Shown one piece after another: positions 17,556 through 25,114 of a DNA stretch of 64,000 nucleotides. Under the pieces are notes generated by a model. It was not told where the DNA came from, made no database searches, and was given only the letters and a program-made list of their open reading frames with translations. The DNA is taken from the NCBI RefSeq assembly GCF_902497995.1, contig NZ_CABVII010000001.1:357311-421310 (forward strand), written 5' to 3'. Origin of the DNA: Pseudomonas fluorescens (GTDB lineage: Bacteria; Pseudomonadota; Gammaproteobacteria; Pseudomonadales; Pseudomonadaceae). Each line of letters opens with the position of its first letter. Position 1 is the first letter of the stretch. The translations under genes were made by a program, and so were the position numbers.

Positions 17556-19133
17556 TCAGTTGGCAATCACGCTCATGTTCCGGCCGCTGGCCTTGGCGAC
17601 ATAGAGCGCCTTGTCCGCAGCGCTGACCAGATCATTGGGCTGATCCTGAGAGGCCGGGTCGTAGGCGCAGACCCCCAGGCTGACGGTGACCGTGCCCTCT
17701 ACGCCCTCGCTGTGGGTGATGCCGGCCTGCTGCACCGCGCGACGGATTTTTTCCGCCACCAGAAACGCTCCCACATAGTCGGTGCCGGGCAACACCACCG
17801 TAAACTCTTCACCGCCATAACGCGCTGCCAGGTCACCGGGACGCTTGATGTGGTCACTGATGATCGTGCTGATGCTGCGCAAACTCTCATCGCCGGCCAC
17901 ATGACCGTAAAGGTCATTGAAGCGCTTGAAGTGATCGACATCGATTATCAGCAGTGCGAGGTGGGTCTGGCCACGCCTGGCTCGGCCCATTTCGGCAAGA
18001 ATGAACAAATCGAATTGACGCCGGTTGGACAACCCGGTCAGTGCATCCTCCAGCGCCAGCAACTCAAGGCTGCGGTTGACCTCGATCAGCTTTTCCTGGG
18101 CATCGAGCAGTACGTTCTGGACGTGATTCTGCTGCTTCATGAGGCGAATGAGGCGATAACCGAATACCACCAGAAACCCGAGGAATAACGAAACGATGGC
18201 CGCACTCAGCAGCACCTGCTCACGCCAGCCGGCCAACACTTCCTCTTTATCCAGCGCAGCAAAGATGATCAGCGGATACCCTTCGACCCTGCGAAATCCG
18301 ACCACCCGCTCGACTCCATCGACATAAGAGGTGACCGTGGCGAAGCCTGAGTCGCCCTTGGGCAACAATTGCGTGAACAGCGGCCCCTTGGCGACGCTGG
18401 TGCCGACTTCAGCCTCCTTGAACGGCCGGCGAACGACGATGCTGGCGTCGTCGGCGATCAGGTTGATCACGCCGTTATTGCCCATGTCGATACTGTCGTA
18501 GAGCGCAAGGTAATGACTGAGATAGAGGGTTGCCAGCGCCACGCCGGCGAAGCTGCCATCTGGATGATTGACCCGTCGCGACACCGTCATGATCCATTCA
18601 CTGGTGGAACGACTCTTGATCGACGGGCCAATGTGCGGTCCACGATCGGGATGATCACGATGGAAGGTGAAATACTCGCGGTCGGCATTGTTCGCACCGG
18701 GCATGACGGCGCCGTTGGAATTGGCAATCCAGCGCCCTTCTTCGTCATAAACGAACAAACCGTGAAGCTGGCTCAGCTCACTGCGCTGGGCCGTGAGCAA
18801 ACGCTCCAGCCTGGGCACCTGTCCCTGGGTGATGCCGTCGTTTTCAAGGCGGTCGACCAGGGTAAACAATAGGGTATCGGCCTGCTTGATTGACGCCTGT
18901 GCTTGCGAGGCCAGGGTCTGCGCAAGGTTGGACATCGCCACTTCCTTGTCATGCAGATGGTACTGGCGCGAGTTCCAGGCTTCCCAGATCACAATGGCGG
19001 TCATGGACAGGCACACCGCGAGCAGCAGAAACACTACAGAGCGAACCTTGATGCGGGCCACTGACTGCTCGGCGACCAGAGGTATGCCGTGGCGCGATTG
19101 TTCGATTCGATCTTTAACGGACGGATGACCCAT
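17556..19133 (-). CDS. Membrane-bound diguanylate cyclase with periplasmic Cache-type sensor
   Basis: A 525-residue protein. A membrane segment at about residues 31-50 and a second near 300-322 bracket a roughly 250-residue periplasmic domain of Cache type, followed by a short coiled linker and a C-terminal GGDEF domain. The active-site loop is GGEEF at 440-444, a functional variant. RPGD at 431-434 is the RxxD allosteric inhibitory site in the expected position five residues before it. So c-di-GMP synthesis with product inhibition is predicted, in response to a small periplasmic ligand. It stands alone on its strand. The target pathway cannot be inferred. Confidence 0.93.
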   Translation of the reverse strand: MGHPSVKDRIEQSRHGIPLVAEQSVARIKVRSVVFLLLAVCLSMTAIVIWEAWNSRQYHLHDKEVAMSNLAQTLASQAQASIKQADTLLFTLVDRLENDGITQGQVPRLERLLTAQRSELSQLHGLFVYDEEGRWIANSNGAVMPGANNADREYFTFHRDHPDRGPHIGPSIKSRSTSEWIMTVSRRVNHPDGSFAGVALATLYLSHYLALYDSIDMGNNGVINLIADDASIVVRRPFKEAEVGTSVAKGPLFTQLLPKGDSGFATVTSYVDGVERVVGFRRVEGYPLIIFAALDKEEVLAGWREQVLLSAAIVSLFLGFLVVFGYRLIRLMKQQNHVQNVLLDAQEKLIEVNRSLELLALEDALTGLSNRRQFDLFILAEMGRARRGQTHLALLIIDVDHFKRFNDLYGHVAGDESLRSISTIISDHIKRPGDLAARYGGEEFTVVLPGTDYVGAFLVAEKIRRAVQQAGITHSEGVEGTVTVSLGVCAYDPASQDQPNDLVSAADKALYVAKASGRNMSVIAN

Positions 19134-19283
19134 GACGCTCCCTGATTCCTGATGAACCGGCGACCCATCCCGGTCGCCGTTGTTTTCTGCCGATTGTTGC
19201 GTTCACTATGCCTGATCAGTTCAGCCTGGTCCTCACCTGCCCGCAACCCTGGATCCCATGGTGCTCTGCCCACACCGTGGAGT

Positions 19284-19811
19284 CTACCGCGACGTCTGCT
19301 TCACCGCCTCGATCCAGGCCGGATTCAACCGGGTTTGTTCGGTGTCAATGCCCAGGGCTTCCATCCGCGCCTTGTGTTGTTCCATCTCACGCGTCAATTG
19401 GCTGTGATCACTGGAATTACCATCCAGCTCATGCATCTGGCTCAGCCCGAGATGGTAGAAGCGCAAGAGCTTCATCGCGCTCGGGTCGCCCTCCTCCACG
19501 GCTGCCGTGACCTGGTGCATGACGTTGGTGATGCTCATCAGGCTGCGCTTGAGCTGCCAGCCATAGACGGCCGGTGCCATCCATTCCCGGGTCCAGAAGG
19601 TGCTGCGCATCAACGCGACCATCAGCAGCACCGCCACAAACACGCCACCGACATTGAAGCGCAGGTTGTCCCCGCCGGGCTCGCCGAACAGCGCCACCGC
19701 CGCAGTGGACAACACCATCGCCAGCGCCAGGAAAATCAGGGCGATGATCACCGTGCTGCGGCGCGTCTGCCGTCGATAGGTTTCGGCGTTCTTCGGCTGG
19801 ATTTCGAACAT
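19284..19811 (-). CDS. DUF3087 family membrane protein
   Basis: A 175-residue protein beginning MFEIQPKNAETYRRQTRRST, with two hydrophobic segments at about 22-43 and 50-68, then a soluble helical C-terminal half (KLLRFYHLGLSQMHELDGN). This fits DUF3087, found mostly in gammaproteobacteria, with no known function. It ends about 150 bases after the diguanylate cyclase start on the same strand and may share its transcript. Confidence 0.85.
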   Translation of the reverse strand: MFEIQPKNAETYRRQTRRSTVIIALIFLALAMVLSTAAVALFGEPGGDNLRFNVGGVFVAVLLMVALMRSTFWTREWMAPAVYGWQLKRSLMSITNVMHQVTAAVEEGDPSAMKLLRFYHLGLSQMHELDGNSSDHSQLTREMEQHKARMEALGIDTEQTRLNPAWIEAVKQTSR

Positions 19812-20026
19812 TGCGTCAGGTTTCCTTCGGACATGGGCAAAAAGTCTGCGGGGGCATTATCGCCTCTGCGGGGGATTTAGCTATGCTGGGGCTTCTTTTC
19901 ATCTTTTATCGTCAAACGGGAAAATGGCGATCCAGCGCAGTTCGTGCCATCTTCTTTCATGGATGCATACTATTCGGATGCCCGTTGCCCTTCCTGGGCG
20001 AATGACATCGTTTTAAGGATCATTGA

Positions 20027-21400
20027 ATGACCCAACGACATGTAATCAACGCCTCGGTCAGCCCAAAAGGCAGCCTGGAAACCCTCTCGCAACGTGAAGT
20101 ACAGCAACTGAGTGAAGCCGGATCCGGCAGCACCTACACCCTCTTCCGCCAGTGCGCCCTGGCCATCCTCAATACCGGCGCCCATGTTGATAACGCCAAG
20201 ACCATCCTCGAAGCCTACAAGGACTTCGAAATCCGCATTCACCAACAGGACCGTGGCGTTCGCCTCGAACTGCTAAACGCGCCTGCCAACGCCTTCGTCG
20301 ACGGCGAAATGATCGCCAGCACCCGGGAAATGCTGTTCAGTGCCCTGCGCGACATCGTCTACACCGAAAACGAACTCGACAGCCAGCGCATCGACCTGAG
20401 CAATTCACAGGGCATCAGCGACTACGTGTTCCACCTGCTGCGCAACGCCCGCACCCTGCGCCCCGGCATCGAGCCGAAGATCGTGGTGTGCTGGGGCGGC
20501 CACTCGATCAACACCGAAGAATACAAATACACCAAGGAAGTCGGCCACGAACTGGGCCTGCGCAGCCTGGACATCTGCACCGGCTGCGGCCCCGGCGTGA
20601 TGAAAGGCCCGATGAAAGGCGCGACCATCGCCCACGCCAAGCAGCGCATCCATGGCGGACGTTACCTCGGCCTGACCGAACCCGGCATCATCGCCGCGGA
20701 AGCGCCGAACCCGATCGTCAACGAACTGGTGATCCTGCCGGACATCGAAAAGCGCCTGGAAGCCTTCGTCCGCGTCGGCCACGGCATCATCATCTTCCCC
20801 GGCGGCGCCGGCACCGCCGAAGAGTTCCTTTACCTGCTGGGCATCCTGATGCACCCGCACAACGCGGGCCTGCCCTTCCCGGTCATCCTCACCGGGCCGA
20901 AACACGCGGCGCCGTACCTGGAACAGCTTGATGCGTTTGTTGGCGCCACGCTGGGTGAAGGCGCCAAGCGACATTACGAGATCATCATCGACGATCCGGC
21001 CGAAGTGGCGCGGCAGATGACCCAGGGCCTCAAGGCGGTGAAGCAGTTCCGCCGCGAACGCAACGACGCGTTCCATTTCAACTGGCTGCTGAAGATCGAC
21101 GAAGGCTTCCAGCGTCCGTTCGATCCGACCCACGAAAACATGGCCAACCTGCAACTGAGCCGCAACCTGCCGGCCCACGAACTGGCCGCCAACCTGCGCC
21201 GCGCGTTCTCCGGCATCGTCGCCGGCAACGTCAAGGACAAGGGCATCCGCCTGATCGAAGAACACGGGCCGTACCAGATTCGCGGTGATGCGGCGGTGAT
21301 GCAGCCGCTGGATCAGCTGCTCAAGGCCTTTGTCGCCCAGCACCGGATGAAATTACCGGGTGGCGCGGCATATGTGCCGTGTTATCAGGTGGTTGCGTAA
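20027..21400 (+). CDS. ppnN: Nucleotide 5'-monophosphate nucleosidase PpnN (YgdH)
   Basis: A 457-residue LOG-family protein. PpnN cleaves the N-glycosidic bond of purine and pyrimidine nucleotides to ribose 5-phosphate and base, and in E. coli is stimulated by (p)ppGpp. The N-terminal domain starts TQRHVINASVSPKGSLETLS. The central lysine decarboxylase-like motif PGGAGTAEEF lies in IIFPGGAGTAEEFLYLLGIL. The C-terminal DUF3412-type domain closes the protein. Full length agrees with the family. Monocistronic, starting 215 bases from the divergent DUF3087 gene. Confidence 0.94.
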   Translation: MTQRHVINASVSPKGSLETLSQREVQQLSEAGSGSTYTLFRQCALAILNTGAHVDNAKTILEAYKDFEIRIHQQDRGVRLELLNAPANAFVDGEMIASTREMLFSALRDIVYTENELDSQRIDLSNSQGISDYVFHLLRNARTLRPGIEPKIVVCWGGHSINTEEYKYTKEVGHELGLRSLDICTGCGPGVMKGPMKGATIAHAKQRIHGGRYLGLTEPGIIAAEAPNPIVNELVILPDIEKRLEAFVRVGHGIIIFPGGAGTAEEFLYLLGILMHPHNAGLPFPVILTGPKHAAPYLEQLDAFVGATLGEGAKRHYEIIIDDPAEVARQMTQGLKAVKQFRRERNDAFHFNWLLKIDEGFQRPFDPTHENMANLQLSRNLPAHELAANLRRAFSGIVAGNVKDKGIRLIEEHGPYQIRGDAAVMQPLDQLLKAFVAQHRMKLPGGAAYVPCYQVVA

Positions 21401-21468
21401 CAATATTGAAGTTGTTTATGTCATCACCTGCATACCGCAGGATGGTGGGAGACGCCGAACGCCATAAC

Positions 21469-21505
21469 CTGTAGGAGCCAGGCTTGCCGGCGAAGGCGTC
21501 TTCAT
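21469..21505. repeat. Single REP arm downstream of ppnN
   Basis: CTGTAGGAGCCAGGCTTGCC followed by GGCGAAGGCG matches the TAGGAGC variant of the REP family. No inverted partner is found nearby. It lies between the convergent ppnN and the FAD/NAD(P)-binding protein gene. Confidence 0.7.
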
Positions 21506-21518
21506 GGGCGATGGTCCG

Positions 21519-22952
21519 CTAACCGCCGTTAGCCAGTCGAGCGGCGAGAGCCTTGGCCTGACTCGCCACATCCGTCACCGCCGTACTCTCCCACCACATC
21601 CCACGCAACGGCGGCCCCATGGCAAACAGTCGAAATGCCGCATGCCCATCGACACCCACCACCGCACCATCAACCTCGGCCGCAATGCCCAACGCCAACG
21701 GCCCCGGCCGCACCAGCCCGCGAGCCAGCAATTGCTGTGGCAATGGCCGCGCCACCCGCCGCCAGTCATATTCAATGCCACTGGAATTGATCAGCGCCGC
21801 CCCACTGACGAGCACAGTGTCAGCTTCGCCCCGGCGGCGGATGCGAATGCTCACCTCGCCGCCCGCAGAAGGCTCCAGCCCCTTGAACGACGCCGCCTGA
21901 ATCCGCAACCGCCCTTCCCCATGCAGCCGCTCCACCAGTTCGGCACTCAACGGCGGTGAACGGTGATGATGACTCTCCCACCACGGCCGCACATGCCGCA
22001 CAAACTGCCGACGCTGTACGTCCGTCGCCTGATTCCACAACCGCCCGATATGCGCCCGCACCGTATCCAGCGGCGCCTGCCAATCGATGCCCTGGGCGAT
22101 GGCGTCCCGGCAATGCCGGCGCAATTCGCGCATCAGTTGCCGCACCGTGCGAATGCTCGGGTCCTCAGCAAGAAAATCCGCCCAGGCCGGCGGCTGTCGA
22201 CGCACATGCGGCAGCAGCCCATGGCGCGAAAACACCTCGATCGGCCCGCGATGCCCAGCCTGTTCCAGCGACACCACGGCATCGACCATGGTCAGGCCCG
22301 AGCCGATGATCAGCACCGTCGACTGCGGATCGAGCTGGCGCATGGCGGCGACATCCCACGGGTCGAGTGCCGCAGCATTCAACCCGCTGGATTCGGTCTG
22401 CGGTGTACGTGCGGCGGCAAACATACCGGTCGCCAGCACCGCATACGTACCCTGCAAGCGTTGCCCGTCACTCAAGGTCAGCCGCACCGAATCATCCAGG
22501 GTTTGCAGATCGACCACTTCAGCCCGCACATGCTGGACCGTTGAACCATCCGACGCGCCAACGGCTTGCGCCTCGGCCAATCGCTGCTGCACGTACAATC
22601 CGAAAATGCCCCGTGGCGGGAACAATTCGCTGACCGGCACATGCTGCTCGTCAGACTCCGGCCAGCCACCGGCCGCGATGAACCCGGTCAGCCACTGCGT
22701 CAGATCGTCGGCGTTGTCCGGGTCGACGCTCATGCGCGCCGCGTTGCCATTGAGGGTATGACCCAACTCAACCGCGCTATACGCCTCGCCCCGGCCAAGT
22801 TCGGCACGGGGTTCGATCACCAGCACCGATCGTTTGCCGGGCAGGCGCAACAGCTGCGCCGCCAGCATAGTGCCGCTGAGACCGCCGCCGACGATCAGGA
22901 TGTCTGCATTGCGCAGGGCGTCGGTCACCGGTCCGCTTTGGATTTCGCTCAT
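21519..22952 (-). CDS. FAD/NAD(P)-binding protein
   Basis: A 477-residue flavoprotein with an N-terminal Rossmann motif ILIVGGGLSGTMLAAQLLRL (about residues 18-37) and a second NAD(P)-type motif around VLIIGSGLTMVDAVVSLE. It belongs to the FAD-NAD(P)-binding (PF13454-like) group. Members often sit next to oxidoreductases or sulfur and aromatic metabolism genes. Here it is alone, with a transport-gene remnant immediately upstream, so the substrate is unknown. The frame has no breaks. Confidence 0.85.
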   Translation of the reverse strand: MSEIQSGPVTDALRNADILIVGGGLSGTMLAAQLLRLPGKRSVLVIEPRAELGRGEAYSAVELGHTLNGNAARMSVDPDNADDLTQWLTGFIAAGGWPESDEQHVPVSELFPPRGIFGLYVQQRLAEAQAVGASDGSTVQHVRAEVVDLQTLDDSVRLTLSDGQRLQGTYAVLATGMFAAARTPQTESSGLNAAALDPWDVAAMRQLDPQSTVLIIGSGLTMVDAVVSLEQAGHRGPIEVFSRHGLLPHVRRQPPAWADFLAEDPSIRTVRQLMRELRRHCRDAIAQGIDWQAPLDTVRAHIGRLWNQATDVQRRQFVRHVRPWWESHHHRSPPLSAELVERLHGEGRLRIQAASFKGLEPSAGGEVSIRIRRRGEADTVLVSGAALINSSGIEYDWRRVARPLPQQLLARGLVRPGPLALGIAAEVDGAVVGVDGHAAFRLFAMGPPLRGMWWESTAVTDVASQAKALAARLANGG

Positions 22953-22966
22953 GCCGTTCTCGCTGG

Positions 22967-23128
22967 TTAGTGTTTGCCTGAATGGAAATCGTGCAGGTCG
23001 CCTCGAGTCAACAATGCCTTGGTGCTGCCGGACTGGGCAACGATCTCGAAAATCTCCTGGACGATAATAGGCGCCAAACCCATGGAAGGGTCATCAAGCA
23101 GTACCAAAGTAGGACGTACGACGCCCAT
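22967..23128 (-). pseudogene. livF: livF remnant (branched-chain amino acid ABC transporter ATPase)
   Basis: Read on the minus strand from 23128 the frame contains RPTLVLLDDPSMGLAPIIVQ, then EIFEIV. This is the Walker B plus D-loop region of LivF, where intact proteins read LLDEPSMGLAP. The catalytic glutamate is replaced by Asp. The Walker A half is missing upstream, where a REP pair abuts the fragment, and the C-terminal portion is nonsense. It is therefore a short relic rather than a gene. Confidence 0.75.
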
Positions 23129-23130
23129 TA

Positions 23131-23224
23131 CCTGTGGGAGCGGGCTTGCTCGCGAAGGCGTTGCATCAGTCGACATAAATGCTGAATGACACACCGTCTT
23201 CGCGAGCAAGCCCGCTCCCACAGG
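23131..23224. repeat. Inverted REP pair abutting the livF remnant
   Basis: CCTGTGGGAGCGGGCTTGCT and the inverted CGAGCAAGCCCGCTCCCACA flank about 50 bases. Its left edge coincides with the point where livF homology ends, so the element or a deletion near it marks the break. Confidence 0.92.
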
Positions 23225-23276
23225 GGGATGTGTGTTGTGTTGGCAAAGTGTCTATCCGGTGTGGATCGGCAACGAG

Positions 23277-23852
23277 TCAGATCACCACGTTTCTCACGAA
23301 TCGCGCCGCCACTGCCCCATCGTTGCGATAGGCATAAGGCTGGTTGCTGGCAAACATATAGAACTCCCCGGCGGCAATCTCGTGTGGCGTGTCGCCGAGC
23401 ATCAGGGTCAGACAGCCTTCGAACACGTAGATCTGCTCGCTCCAGCCATCGGCATCCGGTTGCGACGGGTAAATTTCGCCCGGTTGCAGGCACCATTCCC
23501 ATTGTTCCACTTCGCGGGTGGCGATGGCTTTGGACAGTAAAACGGCTTTGCTGCCGGGAATCGTACCGGCCCAGACCACTTCGTTGATGCGACTGGGGTC
23601 GCGGGCGTCCGGGGCCTGGATCAGGTCGCTGAAGGCAACGTCCAGTGCTTCAGCCACCCGATCGAGCGTGGTCAGGCTGACGTTCTTCTCACCGGCCTCG
23701 ATGGCCACCAGCATTCGCCTGCTGACCCCGGACTTTTCAGCCAGCGCGGTCTGGCTCATGTCGGCGGCATGGCGCAAGCGTCGAACGTTCTGGCTGACGT
23801 GCTGCAGGACGGAAGCCCGCTGCGTGGAATCTTTGTGCACTATATTGCTCAC
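23277..23852 (-). CDS. XRE family regulator with C-terminal cupin domain
   Basis: A 191-residue regulator. The N-terminal helix-turn-helix (about residues 18-75; LRHAADMSQTALAEKSGVSR) is of the Cro/CI type, and a C-terminal cupin (about 110-188; GEIYPSQPDADGWSEQIYVF) would sense a small ligand. Such proteins regulate amino acid, amine or transport genes. It is divergent from a DMT-family exporter with a 72-bp intergenic region carrying two palindromes, which makes that exporter its likely target. Confidence 0.92.
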   Translation of the reverse strand: MSNIVHKDSTQRASVLQHVSQNVRRLRHAADMSQTALAEKSGVSRRMLVAIEAGEKNVSLTTLDRVAEALDVAFSDLIQAPDARDPSRINEVVWAGTIPGSKAVLLSKAIATREVEQWEWCLQPGEIYPSQPDADGWSEQIYVFEGCLTLMLGDTPHEIAAGEFYMFASNQPYAYRNDGAVAARFVRNVVI

Positions 23853-23865
23853 TCGGTGGGGTTGG

Positions 23866-23902
23866 GCAGTATACTGCGCAACATTCGACGCATTGTGCGT
23901 CG
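23866..23902. promoter_or_regulatory. Palindromes in the XRE-cupin/EamA divergent promoter
   Basis: Two perfect inverted repeats lie between the genes: GCAGTATACTGC (23866-23877) and CGACGCA-TTG-TGCGTCG (23886-23902). TATACT within the first resembles a -10 element in the plus direction. XRE-cupin regulators bind such dyads in divergent promoters, so these are candidate operators for the neighbouring regulator. Confidence 0.55.
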
Positions 23903-23924
23903 CCCTCAGGTAGCGCGCAAGGTC

Positions 23925-24860
23925 ATGACGTCGGTGAACTCCTCCTCTACTTCTCCCTGGTTCTCACGGTTCAGCAAGGCCGAGTGCGTGCTGGTGCTGA
24001 TCACCATGGTCTGGGGTGGCACCTTTTTGTTGGTGCAGCATGCGATGACCGTCAGCGGGCCGATGTTCTTTGTCGGCCTGCGCTTTGCCGCGGCGGCGAT
24101 CATAGTCTCGTTGTTCTCCTGGCGGCACCTGCGGGAACTGACCCTGTTCGAACTCAAGGCCGGGGCCTTTATCGGCGTCGCGATCATGCTCGGTTACGGC
24201 TTGCAGACCGTGGGCCTGCAGAGCATTCCCAGCAGTCAGTCGGCTTTCATTACTGCGCTGTACGTGCCCTTCGTGCCCTTGCTGCAATGGCTGGTGCTGG
24301 GGCGGCGTCCGGGGCTGATGCCGAGCATCGGGATCATGCTGGCGTTTACCGGGTTGATGCTGCTGTCCGGGCCTGCCGGAGCTTCTTTCAATTTCAGTCC
24401 GGGTGAAATCGCCACGCTGATCAGCGCCGTGGCGATTGCGGCGGAGATTATCTTGATCAGTACCTACGCCGGCCGGGTCGATGTGCGCCGGGTGACGGTG
24501 GTGCAACTGGCGGTGACGTCGGTATTGTCGTTCCTGCTGGTGGTGCCTACCCGGGAAGTGATTCCGGACTTTTCCTGGTTGCTGTTGTGCAGTGCGCTTG
24601 GGTTGGGCGCGGCCAGTGCCGCGATTCAAGTGGCGATGAACTGGGCGCAGAAGAGCGTTTCGCCGACCCGGGCGACCTTGATCTATGCCGGTGAGCCAGT
24701 GTGGGCCGGGATTGTCGGGCGGATCGCCGGGGAGCGGTTGCCGGCGATTGCGTTGCTGGGGGCGGGGTTGATTGTGGCGGCGGTGATTGTCAGTGAGTTG
24801 AAGACCAGGGGGAAGGTTGTGGCGGTTGAGGAAGAGATGGAACAGGAAATTCAAGGTTAA
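23925..24860 (+). CDS. EamA/DMT family transporter
   Basis: A 311-residue integral membrane protein with about ten hydrophobic segments formed by two EamA repeats. The first repeat has MVWGGTFLLVQHAM and QSAFITALYVPFVPLLQW; the second has LGLGAASAAIQVAMNWAQ and PTRATLIYAGEPVWAGIVGR. Members export amino acids or other metabolites. The start at 23925 follows AAGG; upstream codons overlap the promoter palindromes. The divergent XRE-cupin gene is the probable regulator. Confidence 0.9.
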   Translation: MTSVNSSSTSPWFSRFSKAECVLVLITMVWGGTFLLVQHAMTVSGPMFFVGLRFAAAAIIVSLFSWRHLRELTLFELKAGAFIGVAIMLGYGLQTVGLQSIPSSQSAFITALYVPFVPLLQWLVLGRRPGLMPSIGIMLAFTGLMLLSGPAGASFNFSPGEIATLISAVAIAAEIILISTYAGRVDVRRVTVVQLAVTSVLSFLLVVPTREVIPDFSWLLLCSALGLGAASAAIQVAMNWAQKSVSPTRATLIYAGEPVWAGIVGRIAGERLPAIALLGAGLIVAAVIVSELKTRGKVVAVEEEMEQEIQG

Positions 24861-24890
24861 GCTTCAAGACTTGAAGCGTCTGGCAGATCG

Positions 24891-24970
24891 CCTTCGCGAG
24901 CAAGCCCGCTCCCACAGGGGTTTGTGAACGCAGCAGATCCAATGTGGGAGCGGGCTTGCTCGCGAAGGGG
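24891..24970. repeat. Inverted REP pair upstream of the sha operon
   Basis: CCTTCGCGAGCAAGCCCGCT and the inverted GTGGGAGCGGGCTTGCTCGC are separated by about 32 bases. Arm order is reversed relative to most pairs here (right arm first). It lies in the gap between the EamA gene and shaA. Confidence 0.9.
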
Positions 24971-25055
24971 CCAGACCTGCTCAACACAGCCCTTCGAAAC
25001 AATGTGAATCATGCTTTTTCCATCTACCTTGTAGGATTCTGCGACAGCTTGGCGT

Positions 25056-25087
25056 TTGGTGATCCGGGGACTGGCACGTATGATGCT
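25056..25087 (+). promoter_or_regulatory. Candidate shaA promoter
   Basis: TTGGTG (25056-25061) and TATGAT (25079-25084) are 17 bases apart and 31 bases before the shaA ATG, a reasonable sigma-70 pair. The same stretch reads CTGGCACG-TATG-ATGCT (25071-25087), which matches the sigma-54 consensus except one base of TTGC, with correct GG-to-GC spacing. Only an experiment can separate the two; sigma-70 is the simpler reading. Confidence 0.4.
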
Positions 25088-25114
25088 TCACAAACTTCCG
25101 CAGATTAGAAGCCT

